DNA from: Nitrosomonas sp. Is79A3
Lineage (GTDB): Bacteria; Pseudomonadota; Gammaproteobacteria; Burkholderiales; Nitrosomonadaceae
Assembly: GCF_000219585.1 (NCBI RefSeq)
Contig: NC_015731.1
Location: forward strand, 2,418,001 to 2,482,000
Length of the DNA: 64,000 nt
Direction: 5' to 3'
Part shown: positions 46,912-56,444 of the stretch, piece after piece
Numbering within the stretch: the stretch's first letter is position 1
How the letters are laid out: each line of letters opens with the position of its first letter
Translations under genes and position numbers: made by a program
The notes under the pieces: generated by a model
Database searches by the model: none
What the model was told of the DNA's origin: nothing
Seen by the model: only the letters and a program-made list of their open reading frames with translations

Positions 46912-48858
46912 TTACTTGCGAGCTTCATTGATAGCGTCAACAAGGCCACCACAAAGGATGTTGTCTTTTTTATGATTTCCTTTATCTTTCTTATCTTTCT
47001 GAAGTAGTGAGTATAAGCTTACAATTGGCGCCGAAGGTAGCAAAGCTAGTGAAACAGCTCCCCGAAAAATAGCGGAAGCCTCAGGAGTAAAAGTGGGGTC
47101 TTTGAAACTCCCTTTTACATGAAGAGGTGCACGAGCCGAAAACAAACTCAAGTCTTTAGGCTTTGGATCAATAACCAGATCCAGTTGCTCTGTATTGAAG
47201 TCAATTGATCCGCTACCTAAAAAAACAGTATCTTCCGTATCTACCACAAAGGTTTTCATATTAATGATGCCTCCACTGGTTGGAAGATCCACAAAAGCAC
47301 AATTGATTTCCGTATTATCATCCTTATCAAATAGCGCAACTATAGCTTCGCCTATATCAAGACCTGCTAGTTCAACCAATAAACCATCTAATCGGCCCCC
47401 TGTCATTAACATTAACAACCCGCCATCTACAGAGGTTAGCATTTCTGCGACTGAATTTCCCTTGAACCAGAATATTCCTTGGCCGCCGATCAATCCAGAA
47501 CTTTTATCAGCAATTTTAAAAGGCCGTAGAATTTCACCCAATTTCACATGATGTATTTCGATCTCAATCTTGCTTTTTACTGGTTGACTTTTTGTATCAA
47601 ATTCCAGTCGGGATCGGATATTTCCTGAGGCAACACCAAAATCAAGAGGTGCAAGAACTAAATGGCCTTCCTTAATAATTATATGCAACTTAAGGTCATC
47701 TACAGGCAGTTTTGATTTAACATGTTTGCTGCTTAATAAAACATTTACATTAATATCCTGTAACTTTTTAAAATCGATGGGCTCATGCGGAAATACCAAT
47801 GGACTCGCCGTTTGTTTTTCTGCTTCTGTGCGCTGTGCTAAGGAAGCGGTTTCACCAGGACCCGTATCAGGGGCTAGACCTAATAGTGGTCCCAAATCAT
47901 CTAAATCAATTTTTTTTGAATTTAAATCCGCCGTTATGTGTGGTTGTCCAGCAACAATCTTTACAGTAATATTTCCTGCGAGATCACTATCTCCCACATG
48001 CCCATGTAAGCTTTGAATCTGCCATATATCCTCATGATGCGATAAATTACCTTTTAATTGGTAAGGAGGTAAATTAGGCATCGGCGCTCTAAGGATATGC
48101 GATAATTGTTCTGGATTAGGTCCTTTAATATCAAATTGTAAATCTATACCTTTGAGTTGAAGAGGCTGGGTTAAGGTACCTTTAACTTTAACCGAAGTTT
48201 TTCCAGCATGTAATTCAAAAACCATTGGATAAGGCTGTTTTGCTTCTCGAAGCCCCACTAATGGTCCGGCATTTAAGTTTATGGTTAAAGGACGCCCTCT
48301 TAGCTTGCCTTCAGCTTGTAATACAGTAGCTTCGTCCCCATCCTTCTCTTTTATTTTGGTAGCAAAAAAAGCATTGAAGTGTGTATGTGAAGTTAAATCT
48401 TCATAAGTTAGGGTTCCATCTACAATCCGCAAACGTTCAATGAATGGAAAATCTTTATCTTTAGCGCTTTCTTTAGCCTGGAATTCCCAGTTGCCTTTAC
48501 CTTCGGTGGATCTTTCTAAAATAATATTCGGTTTAGTGAGTATAATTTGTGGGATTATGAAACGACCTTTAAGAATTTCTTTCAAGTCGACACTTATATC
48601 TAAGGCCGCAATTTCAAACATATATGGATGTTTACCCCAAGTCGCATTCTCAAACTTTACCTGTTCAAACCTTATATTTGGCACTAAAGACCAATTGATA
48701 GTTAAATCTCCATCAATAGTAAGAGTGCGATGTGTGAGCTCACTGATTTGATGCGCAGCTAGATCGCGCACCCAATTCCAATTCTTCAGGGAAAACAACA
48801 GAATAAACAAAAGTATCGAAATTATAATGGCAATTCCAATCCATTTAAAGATTTTCAT
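46912..48858 (-). CDS. AsmA-family protein
   Basis: The 648-residue protein begins with a membrane anchor (WIGIAIIISILLFILLFSL, residues 5-25). The AsmA N-terminal region follows (LTHRTLTIDGDLTINWSLVP, IRFEQVKFENATWG, DLKEILKGRFIIPQIILTKP). A C-terminal AsmA_2 region includes SLVSVDGGLLMLMTGGRLDG-like and TVFLGSGSIDFNTEQLDLVI. It belongs to the AsmA/TamB/YhdP-related set and is thought to help lipid or outer-membrane protein assembly. It lies next to the broken BON lipoprotein gene, which is also an envelope gene. Confidence 0.88.
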   Translation of the reverse strand: MKIFKWIGIAIIISILLFILLFSLKNWNWVRDLAAHQISELTHRTLTIDGDLTINWSLVPNIRFEQVKFENATWGKHPYMFEIAALDISVDLKEILKGRFIIPQIILTKPNIILERSTEGKGNWEFQAKESAKDKDFPFIERLRIVDGTLTYEDLTSHTHFNAFFATKIKEKDGDEATVLQAEGKLRGRPLTINLNAGPLVGLREAKQPYPMVFELHAGKTSVKVKGTLTQPLQLKGIDLQFDIKGPNPEQLSHILRAPMPNLPPYQLKGNLSHHEDIWQIQSLHGHVGDSDLAGNITVKIVAGQPHITADLNSKKIDLDDLGPLLGLAPDTGPGETASLAQRTEAEKQTASPLVFPHEPIDFKKLQDINVNVLLSSKHVKSKLPVDDLKLHIIIKEGHLVLAPLDFGVASGNIRSRLEFDTKSQPVKSKIEIEIHHVKLGEILRPFKIADKSSGLIGGQGIFWFKGNSVAEMLTSVDGGLLMLMTGGRLDGLLVELAGLDIGEAIVALFDKDDNTEINCAFVDLPTSGGIINMKTFVVDTEDTVFLGSGSIDFNTEQLDLVIDPKPKDLSLFSARAPLHVKGSFKDPTFTPEASAIFRGAVSLALLPSAPIVSLYSLLQKDKKDKGNHKKDNILCGGLVDAINEARK

Positions 48859-49003
48859 TATTTATGTAGAACGGTATAAATCATAGAAGGCTACGGATTC
48901 TTAATACAATGTGGGTTTAAGATTACATCTGCATACGTAGGGGTTTAACACATTATAGTTATGAAAATCTTTTGAAAGCTAAATGCAGATTTCAAAATAT
49001 CAG

Positions 49004-49210
49004 TCATAACTTTTGTCCATCAATCCATTCATAAGCAGATTTCTTCGCAGTATTGGAGGCTTCTGCTTGATTTGAATAAGGTTGAGTAAAACTTTCATAG
49101 ACAACAATGTCTTTATCATCCAGAATCCTAAAGCGCCCATTCCAAACATCCGAGGTAGCATCACATTCTGCCCCTGTAATAATACTGAAACCCTTATATT
49201 TGATTTGCAA
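49004..49210 (-). CDS. Small hypothetical protein
   Basis: The 68-residue protein (MQIKYKGFSIITGAECDATS, WNGRFRILDDKDIVVYESFT, EASNTAKKSAYEWIDG) has a compact alpha/beta composition without a signal peptide. It resembles small uncharacterised proteobacterial proteins. The RBS is weak. Function unknown. Confidence 0.5.
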   Translation of the reverse strand: MQIKYKGFSIITGAECDATSDVWNGRFRILDDKDIVVYESFTQPYSNQAEASNTAKKSAYEWIDGQKL

Positions 49211-49411
49211 TTAATTTACTCCATGTTTTTGGTTACTTAAGTAAGCGGATCAACAAAACTTTTTTTCTTCTCAGAAATAAATATATGCTTCAGAAAAAGT
49301 AAATGTTTTTTTGATTATTAAGTTTGAGAGTTGACAGAAGAATCTTATTATCCTTACAACCATATATTTATATATTGAATAGATTGTTAATATACGGACT
49401 TCAGGAGCAAG

Positions 49412-49584
49412 GTCACTTCGCCTACATCGAAGTACTGTACTCTATAGGCGAAAACGGTAGCACTCAACGTGAAGCTATAAATCAATGCGTTTTTAAATGG
49501 CTGGCTAATCACTTAACAGAAAGATAAGCTGTTAGCATAAAATTGTTTGCCTCTGTTGGAACACAAAAAAACAGAGAAACCTCA
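49412..49584 (+). mobile_element. IS3-family element B, degenerate 3' relic
   Basis: The sequence resembles the end of OrfB and the terminus of element B. HFAYIEVLYSIGENGSTQRE-like corresponds to FEYIEVLYNRKRQHSTLGYK, and the DNA ends ACAGAGAAACCTCA, the inverted form of TGAGGTTCCCTCTGT. Many substitutions mark it as old. The 67-codon frame here is an artefact of this relic. Confidence 0.75.
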
Positions 49585-49697
49585 CTATTCAATTTAACGA
49601 AAGAATGCCCCAACTTTATTAATCACCGTTTACACAAAATCTAAGACACTCTCGGATAATAATTTCTTCCACAGTTTCTTAAGAGATTTGAGTCAGA

Positions 49698-50060
49698 TTA
49701 TTTTATATTTGTTGCTTGCTTAAAATGATTAACAGCGTCTGAAGCCGCTTTTTTAGCTGCATCTGTATGGCCAGCATTCCCTTCTTTAACTGCGTCATCC
49801 AAACACTTAAGGCCTTCACTAATATGATTGTCCTCGTTTTTGTCATATCTACCAGCTATTGGCTTCATTTTGATAGCAGCTGTCGCTTGCATTATGGCTT
49901 CAGTAGCATGCTGAACTACCGCTTTACTTTCAGACGAAGTAGCCGCTGCTTGAGCGTGTTGAATTGCTTGATCTAAAGCAGTGTCTTCCGCAACTGCACT
50001 AAAAGAAATAATTGCCATTATAAAAAAACTTGCTAATAAAGTAATATTGTTCATGCTCAT
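49698..50060 (-). CDS. SmbP-like small periplasmic metal-binding protein
   Basis: The 120-residue protein has a signal peptide (ITLLASFFIMAIISFSAVA) and a four-helix-like mature chain with repeats (LDQAIQHAQAAATSSESKAV, ATEAIMQATAAIK, EGLKCLDDAVKEGNAGHTDA, ASDAVNHFKQA). The pattern matches SmbP of Nitrosomonas europaea, but the family's many His residues are reduced here to a few, so metal capacity is probably lower. GGAG precedes ATG 50060. Its start overlaps the stop of the CsbD gene by 4 bases, so they form an operon. Confidence 0.7.
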   Translation of the reverse strand: MSMNNITLLASFFIMAIISFSAVAEDTALDQAIQHAQAAATSSESKAVVQHATEAIMQATAAIKMKPIAGRYDKNEDNHISEGLKCLDDAVKEGNAGHTDAAKKAASDAVNHFKQATNIK

Positions 50061-50335
50061 TTTAAGCTCCGGTAAAAATATGATTGTAAGTATTTGGGTA
50101 TGCGGTGTGCAGAACTATATTCCATTGGTTTAACGATAAATCCATTAGTGATTTTCGTTCTACTGTCTTTTTTTATAATTTCTTTGACATACCCCCACTT
50201 TGCCTGAGCCTTACCAGCATTCTTTTGAAGATTTCCTTCTAGTTCCATTTTCTTGTCATTGACTATCTTGCCAGCAACTTCTTTAAATCTACCTATCACC
50301 TCTTCCAGGAGACCTTTTAGTTGATCATTGTTCAT
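50057..50335 (-). CDS. CsbD-family stress protein with long C-terminus
   Basis: The first ~57 residues (MNNDQLKGLLEEVIGRFKEV... GNLQKNAGKAQAKWGYVKEI) match the CsbD domain (small stress-induced proteins, function unknown). CsbD proteins usually stop there, but this frame continues ~35 more residues (RTKITNGFIVKPMEYSSAHR and on), possibly because the original stop was lost. ATGA overlap with the downstream SmbP-like gene. Confidence 0.75.
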   Translation of the reverse strand: MNNDQLKGLLEEVIGRFKEVAGKIVNDKKMELEGNLQKNAGKAQAKWGYVKEIIKKDSRTKITNGFIVKPMEYSSAHRIPKYLQSYFYRSLK

Positions 50336-50895
50336 GATTCCCCCTATAGTTTAATTTTGATGATGATCAGAACAGCGAATAATATTTGTCATCACTTTTT
50401 TAGAATATTCGCTGGAACAATATCGGTCAGTACGGAAACGCACAGTGGGAAATATTTAGAGAGAATGCCGTTCCTTCTTTCAGGCCGCAATTCGTTAAAT
50501 AGACTCAAGCCATAAGTGGTTTTCATTTCAGCAGCAATCGTAACGTTCAATATCCATAAAGCCGGAAAAGCTCCCGTTTCAGCACAATTCAAGAGACCAG
50601 AATAGTACTGATTAAGGTTCTTTGAAAGATACATGGCATCACCGATCAGGTGAGATTTTAGTGAATTAAAAAAAATGCTGAAAGTGTGGTCACGCCTTGC
50701 TCTCAGCTTGTTTGCTGTAACTGAGGAGCAGTTAACATTTATGGCCGAGAACCATTGATAGTGCTAGATTAAAGCCATTTTCATCATAAATTCCAACCGA
50801 GGAGATTAGGATAAAACTCCTAATATAAAAGAATATATATTCCTCTGAATAATTAAATTCATCGGTACGGGTACAAACATTATGAAAAAATAAAA

Positions 50896-50913
50896 AACCC
50901 ACCGAAGCGGGTT
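50896..50913 (-). terminator. Rho-independent terminator of the hemerythrin gene
   Basis: On the minus strand AACCCGC-TTCG-GTGGGTT forms a 7-bp stem (one G-T pair) with a stable TTCG tetraloop, followed by T residues. It sits directly after the hemerythrin stop at 50920. Confidence 0.85.
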
Positions 50914-50919
50914 ATTTTG

Positions 50920-51480
50920 TTAAGAATTTTTTCTATGAATAGTTTCCGACTTCTTAGGAGAGATGGTATTTGTTTTAGGGGGAGATTTTTTTAATTCAGA
51001 ATCTTTCTGATCTTCTTTGAAATTTATTACTTCTTGCCCTAATTGATCTAGATCTACGTCAGAATCTTTTAATTGGGGAAACATCTCTTTTTCTTCTTCT
51101 TTAACATGATGCTCAATATATTCCTTTAATACAGTAACTTTTGCGTCATAATGGCTTTCCTCTGGATTCATAGCTTGTAATTCAGCTATCAATTTTTTTG
51201 CGCCAGCATGTTCGACATCTGCCTCGTCCATTAGATCTTCATCTTCTATAGCTTCTCTTGCTGCAGGATAAACTATTGCTTCTTCTGCCAATGCATGGAG
51301 AGTTAGTTCTGTACATATCTGTTGTACAATTTTTGCTTTTTTATCATTGCTGACTTTTTTCCCCTGAAGTTCTTCATATTCTGCAAAAAGAGATTTAACC
51401 TTTTTATGGTCTTCCTTTAAAAGATTAATCACATCTGTTCGAGTAGTCTGATTTTTATTTCCAACGGTTTGGTTTGTCAT
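50920..51480 (-). CDS. Hemerythrin HHE-domain protein
   Basis: The 186-residue protein has the iron-ligand pattern of a hemerythrin-like domain: LLKEDHKKVKSLFAEYE (His25), CTELTLHALAEEAIVYPAAR (His and Glu ligands), DEADVEHAGAKKLIAEL and YIEHHVKEEEKEMFPQL. A disordered Lys/Ser-rich tail follows (KKSPPKTNTISPKKSETIHR). It binds O2, NO or iron and is usually stress-linked. It is a single gene with a strong terminator. Confidence 0.9.
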   Translation of the reverse strand: MTNQTVGNKNQTTRTDVINLLKEDHKKVKSLFAEYEELQGKKVSNDKKAKIVQQICTELTLHALAEEAIVYPAAREAIEDEDLMDEADVEHAGAKKLIAELQAMNPEESHYDAKVTVLKEYIEHHVKEEEKEMFPQLKDSDVDLDQLGQEVINFKEDQKDSELKKSPPKTNTISPKKSETIHRKNS

Positions 51481-51671
51481 AATTAAACTCTATCTTATAG
51501 TGAAGGAGATTTAATTATGCTCAGATATATAAGTACCGTATGTACGCAAACAAACAGATACGTAATTACTATTAAAGTACATTCATGCTCCTTTCCATCA
51601 TCAACTAATAGGACTAAAAAATGAGGTTCCCTCTGTTTTTCGTCTTCCAATGGGTGAACAGTTTTATGCTA

Positions 51672-52547
51672 TCAGCTTTTTCTTCTGTTGAGGATTAGCC
51701 AGTCATTTAGAAACCTCATTGGCGATTTATAGCCTAACGTTGAGTGCTGCCGTTTCCGGTTGTAAAGTACCTCGATGTACTCGAAGCTCATGGCAGCCAT
51801 CTCTGCGCGTGTTTCATAACGCAGTCCATGTACTCGCTCGTTCTTGAAGCTATTGAACCAACTTTCGGTTGGGGCATTATCCCAACAATTACCTTTACGG
51901 CTCATTGAGCAGATCATGCCGTATTTCTTGAGCCTTCTCTGAAATTCTTTGCTGGCATATTGGCTACCCCGATCTGAGTGGTGCATCAATCCTGCTGCAG
52001 GTTTCTTGCGAAACCATGCCATCGTTGCATCTGTAACGATGTCTGCAGTCATGCGCGGTTTCAGCGACCAGCCAACCACCTCACGGTTAAACAGATCAAG
52101 CACGATAGCCAGATATAGCCAGCCCTCATCTGTCCATAGGTAAGTGAAGTCGAACGTCCAGACCTGATTAGGCGCGACTGGGTTGAAATTCCGATCCAGC
52201 AGATTCGGTGCAATCGGCAGATTGTGCCTGGAGTCCGTCGTTATCTTGTAGCGCCGCTTGTGCCTTGCACGAATGCCGTTCTCTCGCATTAGACGTTCAA
52301 CCCGCTTCTTGGAAGCTGGAAACCCACGGTCACGCAATTCTCTGACCATTCTCGGACTACCGTAGATCCCCTTGAGTTCGGCATGAATAGATTGGATCAG
52401 CGTCAGCATTTGAACGTCGGTGATGCGTTTGCGATCCGGTTTGCCACCACGCTTCCACGACCGGTATCCGCTCACGCTGACATCTAATATCGTACACATC
52501 TCGGCGAGAGAAAACTCCCGTTGCTTATCAATCCAGGCGTACTTCAC
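51672..52547 (-). CDS. IS3-family OrfB transposase (element B)
   Basis: The 291-residue protein starts at GTG 52547, overlapping the orfA stop. It has the HTH_21 segment (YGSPRMVRELRDRGFPASKK) and rve core: Asp in WTFDFTYLWTDEGW, Asp in HHSDRGSQYASKEFQ and Glu in CWDNAPTESWFNSFKNER. The frame is intact. Confidence 0.93.
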   Translation of the reverse strand: MKYAWIDKQREFSLAEMCTILDVSVSGYRSWKRGGKPDRKRITDVQMLTLIQSIHAELKGIYGSPRMVRELRDRGFPASKKRVERLMRENGIRARHKRRYKITTDSRHNLPIAPNLLDRNFNPVAPNQVWTFDFTYLWTDEGWLYLAIVLDLFNREVVGWSLKPRMTADIVTDATMAWFRKKPAAGLMHHSDRGSQYASKEFQRRLKKYGMICSMSRKGNCWDNAPTESWFNSFKNERVHGLRYETRAEMAAMSFEYIEVLYNRKRQHSTLGYKSPMRFLNDWLILNRRKS

Positions 52548-52839
52548 ACAACATCTCTCGCGAAGTACGCCGTTGCTTTTTTTAGGATCTCACACTCCCG
52601 TTTCAGCCTTACGTTCTCAGCACGTAACCGGGATAGATCCATTTGTTCCGATGTGACAACCTTGGTACCCGTACCGTTAAGTTTGCCTGCCTCCGCCAAC
52701 TTTACCCAGTTGCGCAGTGTTTGTTTTCTACCAGTCCCAATTCCTTCGTCACCAAACCAATCGACTTCACCATCTTCACTTGCTTGACCGCTTGTTCCTT
52801 GAGCTCGGTCGTGTATTCCTGCTTCGGTATCTTTTTCAT
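52544..52839 (-). pseudogene. IS3-family OrfA (element B), frameshifted
   Basis: From ATG 52839 it reads MKKIPKQEYTTELKEQAVKQ then VKSIGLVTKELGLVE. A one-base frameshift at a short A-run follows. The remaining frame gives QTLRNWVKLAEAGKLNGTGT and RLRAENVRLKRECEILKKAT. Normal OrfA is one frame of ~98 residues, so OrfAB fusion transposase should not form. Confidence 0.85.
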
Positions 52840-52908
52840 CGTCTTCCTCACAAATGTAACGTTAATTGAACGTTACCCTTGGAAGACTATTTTTTTGGGG
52901 GAAACTCA

Positions 52909-53387
52909 CTTTTAAATTACTATGTTACAGTTGGTTATTGAAAATGACTTGCAAAATAACACGATTTATTTTTTAATCAATTGATTATATGTTTTTTTGT
53001 TATCAAAAAATCATTTGTCATCAGTGAATTGGAAAATTTAACAGTTAACTGTTACATAGCCTTTTAAATTAATGAAAACTTGAGAAAGCTCTGATTAAGT
53101 CCTTCGACAGGCTCAGGATGAACGGTAATATATTGATTACGTTCGTGGTAAGCTTGTCGAACCATGAATGTAATCAACTTAATCAGAGATTCCTTAACAG
53201 AAAAATTGGTTCCGGTTAAGAGGGTATAACTTGTTAGCAGACATTTTCAGCGCAGTTAAATTCGTTAACGATATTAAACATACATGGGACCAGAAACAGA
53301 ATGCCGCTTGATTCTCTATTTACCAGATTTGATTATAGCTGCGAAGGCTGCCTTGTTCGTTAAGTAAATTCTTTTTGGAGTGAATTA
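52909..53387. other. Intergenic, contains a MITE
   Basis: AT-rich bases with no gene. The MITE at 53084-53193 is the only structured part. The last 40 bases should hold the ribosome-binding site (GGAG near 53373) for the gene at 53388. Confidence 0.5.
53084..53193. repeat. MITE with IS5-type ends (inverted copy)
   Basis: The 110-bp element is the reverse complement of the MITE at 19617, with ends GAAAGCTCTGATTAAGT and (inverted) GGAATCTCTGATTAAGT. The flanks are TTGA (left) and TTAA (right), close to a TTAR duplication. Its interior holds the TCCTTCGACAGGCTCAGGA hairpin sequence. Confidence 0.8.
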
Positions 53388-54518
53388 ATGAAAAAAATCA
53401 AGCTTGAATTTGAGAAAGAAGGGAAAGGAATATCGAAATCTCTGTCTGCGTTTGTACGTTTAGAGGATTCTATTTTCGCAGCAGGCGACGAAGGGGGCGA
53501 TCTAGCCAGACTTAAAGAATTTGATGATGGCACTTGCTTTAAGCTCAAAGAATTGATCAATTTGAGTGATTGGTTTGATTTGCCAATCTCGCCACAAAAA
53601 GAACTGACGAAACAGCTAGTGGAAGTTGATCTTGAAGGGATGGATTTTGACTATACGAATCAGCTCTTATGGATGGTTGGATCGCATAGTCTGAAACGCG
53701 GTAAAGCGAATGCAATGTTTGATACAAAGAAAAATTTGGAACTACTTGGTAAAGTGAAACCAGAGGCAAATCGATTTTTTCTAGGTTGCTTGTTCTTGCA
53801 TAAAAACAAAAACAATCAGTTCCGATTTTCTCCGAGTGCGGACGATAACAACACACGTGCAGCTCAGCTTAGATGTGATGCAACCACAAGCGAACTGCTG
53901 GATGAGATTAGACACGACACGCTATTCACTCGTTTTTGCGACAAAAATGGTGGAATTCCTGGCAAGGACAATGGCATTGATATTGAGGGCTTAGCATGTG
54001 CACCTAATGGAAGAGTGCTTGTAGGAATGCGCGGACCAGTGCTACGAGGAATCGCAACTGTTCTTGAATTAGCGCCGGAGCGGATTGATTCACCTAATAC
54101 GAAAGCCGATCAGTTGCAACTGACAAAAATTGGCCCCACTGGGCTTAAATATCGTCGCCATTTTTTGGATCTGGCTGGGCATGGGATTCGTGATTTGTGC
54201 TGGGATGGTGATGATCTTTTAATTCTTGCCGGCCCAACTACAGGTCTTGACTCACCCCCATTAATTTTTCGCTGGAAAGCAGCGATCAAGACATTTGGGA
54301 AAATGAGTGATGATGAAGAGAAGTTCATCTGGCGTTCAGGAAATGCGCTTGTGCAACAATCCCTAGGCTCAACCTGGAAGCAGGTTGAGGAAGGCGCTGA
54401 TCATGCTGAAGCGATTACTTTGTTTGATAAGAAACGCTTGATGATCGGTTACGATTCACCCAGTACAAAACGTTTTCACAAACCGGCTTCGGTTATAGTG
54501 GATATCGTTGATTTGTAG
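53388..54518 (+). CDS. DUF3616-domain protein (cytoplasmic form)
   Basis: The 376-residue protein has no signal peptide. DUF3616 landmarks are DIEGLACAPNGRVLVGMRGP and GIRDLCWDGDDLLILAGPTT, DLEGMDFDYTNQLLWMVGSH, and ADHAEAITLFDKKRLMIGYD, arranged as repeated beta blades. It is related in design, but not closely in sequence, to the secreted protein at 11929-12942. Function unknown. No operon partner. Confidence 0.8.
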   Translation: MKKIKLEFEKEGKGISKSLSAFVRLEDSIFAAGDEGGDLARLKEFDDGTCFKLKELINLSDWFDLPISPQKELTKQLVEVDLEGMDFDYTNQLLWMVGSHSLKRGKANAMFDTKKNLELLGKVKPEANRFFLGCLFLHKNKNNQFRFSPSADDNNTRAAQLRCDATTSELLDEIRHDTLFTRFCDKNGGIPGKDNGIDIEGLACAPNGRVLVGMRGPVLRGIATVLELAPERIDSPNTKADQLQLTKIGPTGLKYRRHFLDLAGHGIRDLCWDGDDLLILAGPTTGLDSPPLIFRWKAAIKTFGKMSDDEEKFIWRSGNALVQQSLGSTWKQVEEGADHAEAITLFDKKRLMIGYDSPSTKRFHKPASVIVDIVDL

Positions 54519-54624
54519 AGCTACAGTAAATTATAGTTTATTTTGATTGCTGATTAAAAGTTAGTAAAAGCCAATACTAGTCAATGTGGCGTTTGAGGTG
54601 TGCTCTCAATGACGGGTGTGAAGC

Positions 54625-54990
54625 TTGCTGCAATTATGGGCTGTAAAGCAAAAATGGAAAATGAATTTAAATCAATACATTGGAGCCATTCATAATTTAA
54701 TGAAACTATGCAATATACAGCGATCACTAAATATATGTTCGCAACTTCGCTTGCAATTCCTCTTTATGGCAACAGGTTTAATGTTAGGACTAGCATCGGG
54801 TTGGGTTGAGGCCTCACCAGCTGAAATTAAGATCATTACTACGGAGGCATCCGGAGGATGTCTCTTATCCGAAGTGATCGTCAATAATGTATTGATTGCA
54901 CATGCCCTTCGTACCCGAGATGGTCTACTTTCAGAAATAGATAACGAAAAATTTACTGGGTTTGCGCAGTATTTCCCCCCTAACGATTGA
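54625..54990 (+). CDS. Small hypothetical protein, possibly exported
   Basis: The 121-residue frame has a hydrophobic segment (LQFLFMATGLMLGLASGWVE) ending in an AxA-like site (VEASPA). The mature part follows: EIKIITTEASGGCLLSEVIV, NNVLIAHALRTRDGLLSEID. Several in-frame ATGs (54625, 54658, 54700) make the start uncertain. No family recognised. Confidence 0.4.
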   Translation: MLQLWAVKQKWKMNLNQYIGAIHNLMKLCNIQRSLNICSQLRLQFLFMATGLMLGLASGWVEASPAEIKIITTEASGGCLLSEVIVNNVLIAHALRTRDGLLSEIDNEKFTGFAQYFPPND

Positions 54991-55169
54991 CATAGCTAAA
55001 AAGCTGTTGTTGCGAGTGTTCAATTCCGCGCATAATTTATGAGGTGAAGGGGACATGAAATTTTATCCGACTCGGTGGGTTTTTCAATGGCCTGTTACCG
55101 CCTTTACCGCCATTCAAAGGCTCGATTAGAAAAACTGTCAATGGAATAGTTATCATGAATATGTCCCCC

Positions 55170-55381
55170 TTAAATTTTTTCAATCAGAGCGCGAATATCC
55201 TCCATGCGCCAAACCGTTATACGTGAACCGAGCTTTACTTGTTCAGGATAACGGCCAGACTTATGCCAGCCCACCAGGTCGATTTGCAAACAGCGATAAA
55301 TGGAAGAATCGGCGGTTCAGCTTTACGATTGCCGATGATTTGGGGTAGGTGAAGAAAGCCTGATTCTGGTAGTTGTTTCAT
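55170..55381 (-). pseudogene. AlpA-family regulator, frameshifted
   Basis: Starting at ATG 55381 the frame reads MKQLPESGFLHLPQIIGNRK then PILPFIAVCKSTWWAGI and loses frame near 55262. The +1 frame continues KSGRYPEQVKLGSRITVWRM then EDIRALIEKI to the stop at 55170. This is the whole AlpA (prophage CP4-57 regulator) pattern with one lost base. AlpA proteins control excision of integrative elements. This one should be inactive and lies outside the element that begins at 56281. Confidence 0.75.
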
Positions 55382-56280
55382 TTGATGCCGTCCTTTATTG
55401 GATTGGAACAGACAGCATCTTAAAATTATGGATAATGTGAAGTCACGGTACGCAAAACAGCCTTTTGCGGGCTTTTTTATGATTATTTTTTTCGTCGCGG
55501 TTTTGATGTAACTTGCTTTCTGGGTCGCTTCGAAATGCTGCTCATCATTTCCAAAGTCTTACTTGTGTCTTTATGTTTTTTCTTCCACCTTTTTCGTACT
55601 AAAGATTCAGTTAACCTTTTTCTTCTGCAACCTTTTCTATGGCTTCTTCCAAGCTAATTCCTAGGTGAAAACGGTGATATTCTACCGAGAAAGCAGTCCA
55701 ATATTCCTTAATGCGCTCGGAAGTTTTTCACCAAAATCACTTCTGACCAAGTGAAATACGATGTCGTTGACAGTTACGGGAAATTGATGGAGTTAGTGAA
55801 GTAAGGATTAGCAGAGCGCTGGTCTAGCCTTTATATCTCGCCGCGTTACGCGCAACTGTTTCCATCTGCTCCAAGACGCTCTCTGAAATCAATCAAGGCG
55901 AGCCGACTAAAGTGCGTTCTGGAAGTTCGGCATTACGCCAGACTATAATTGCAACTGCGCTGAACTAAAAGCATAATATAAAATTTATAACTTATGGTTT
56001 TGATGGATTTGAATCCGTGTTTTTCTGCATTTATTAATCTCCAAACTTTGGAAGTTACACATTGTTGCATCCTCCATTTATCCTTAATAAACAATTGGAA
56101 TTGAAAGGAGTAAATTTCAATGGCTATTTTGAATTTATTTGCTGTTTGGAAATGAAGCTTCTGAAGGCATCCAATCCCAACCAAACTTCTTACTGGGACT
56201 ATAACTGGGGCTATATTGAATAAATGCGGTTAAATATGGTAGAAAACTCCAGATACATAAGCATAACAATTTGATTATAT
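55382..56280. other. Decayed region with gene fragments, no intact gene
   Basis: Contains a hairpin AGCC-TTTTGCG-GGCT with T-run near 55460-55482, typical of a terminator behind an integrative-element gene. A minus-strand remnant (SERIKEYWTAFSVEYHRFHL then GISLEEAIEKVAEEKG to a stop) spans ~55612-55725. A plus-strand fragment (KITSDQVKYDVVDSYGKLME LVK) lies at ~55737-55804. No complete gene is visible. It looks like debris of an older mobile element at the same site. Confidence 0.5.
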
Positions 56281-56325
56281 TGGTTCTGTTGCGCAGAATC
56301 GAACTGCGGACCTACTGATTACGAA
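56281..56325 (-). other. tRNA-Thr(CGT) 3' fragment, likely attachment site
   Basis: On the minus strand it contains an anticodon loop TTCGTAA (anticodon CGT), the 3' anticodon stem TCAGT, and a perfect T-arm CGCAG-TTCGATT-CTGCG. The 3' acceptor strand CAACAGA, discriminator A and encoded CCA (56281-56283) follow. The 5' half of the tRNA is absent, and the sequence diverges just 5' of the anticodon loop. This is the typical end of an element that integrates into the anticodon loop/3' half of a tRNA. The fragment's 5' side faces the integrase at 56490, so the element extends to the right. Confidence 0.75.
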
Positions 56326-56444
56326 TTCTAAAATGTACTGTTTTACATTGTTTTAATATCGTTGAATAATATTTAATCTCATTGTTTTGTATTGCTTTTA
56401 TCTAGTATGTTGTTTTAAACTCCTACCCATAGTTTTACGCCTAC

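Larger units (their letters stand above)
51622..52908 (-). mobile_element. IS3-family element B, full length
   Basis: The 1287-bp element has termini TGAGGTTCCCTCTGTTTTTC and (inverted) TGAGTTTCCCCCAAAAAAAT, which realign at GTCTTCCAA. It encodes a frameshifted orfA and an intact orfB. No target duplication is evident (AAA against CTT). Fragments of the same element lie at 36412/38941-39056 and 49412-49584. Confidence 0.85.

Noticed and set aside
50392..50634. 80-codon minus-strand frame between CsbD and hemerythrin genes
   Set aside because: No ribosome-binding site or family; coding potential is weak.
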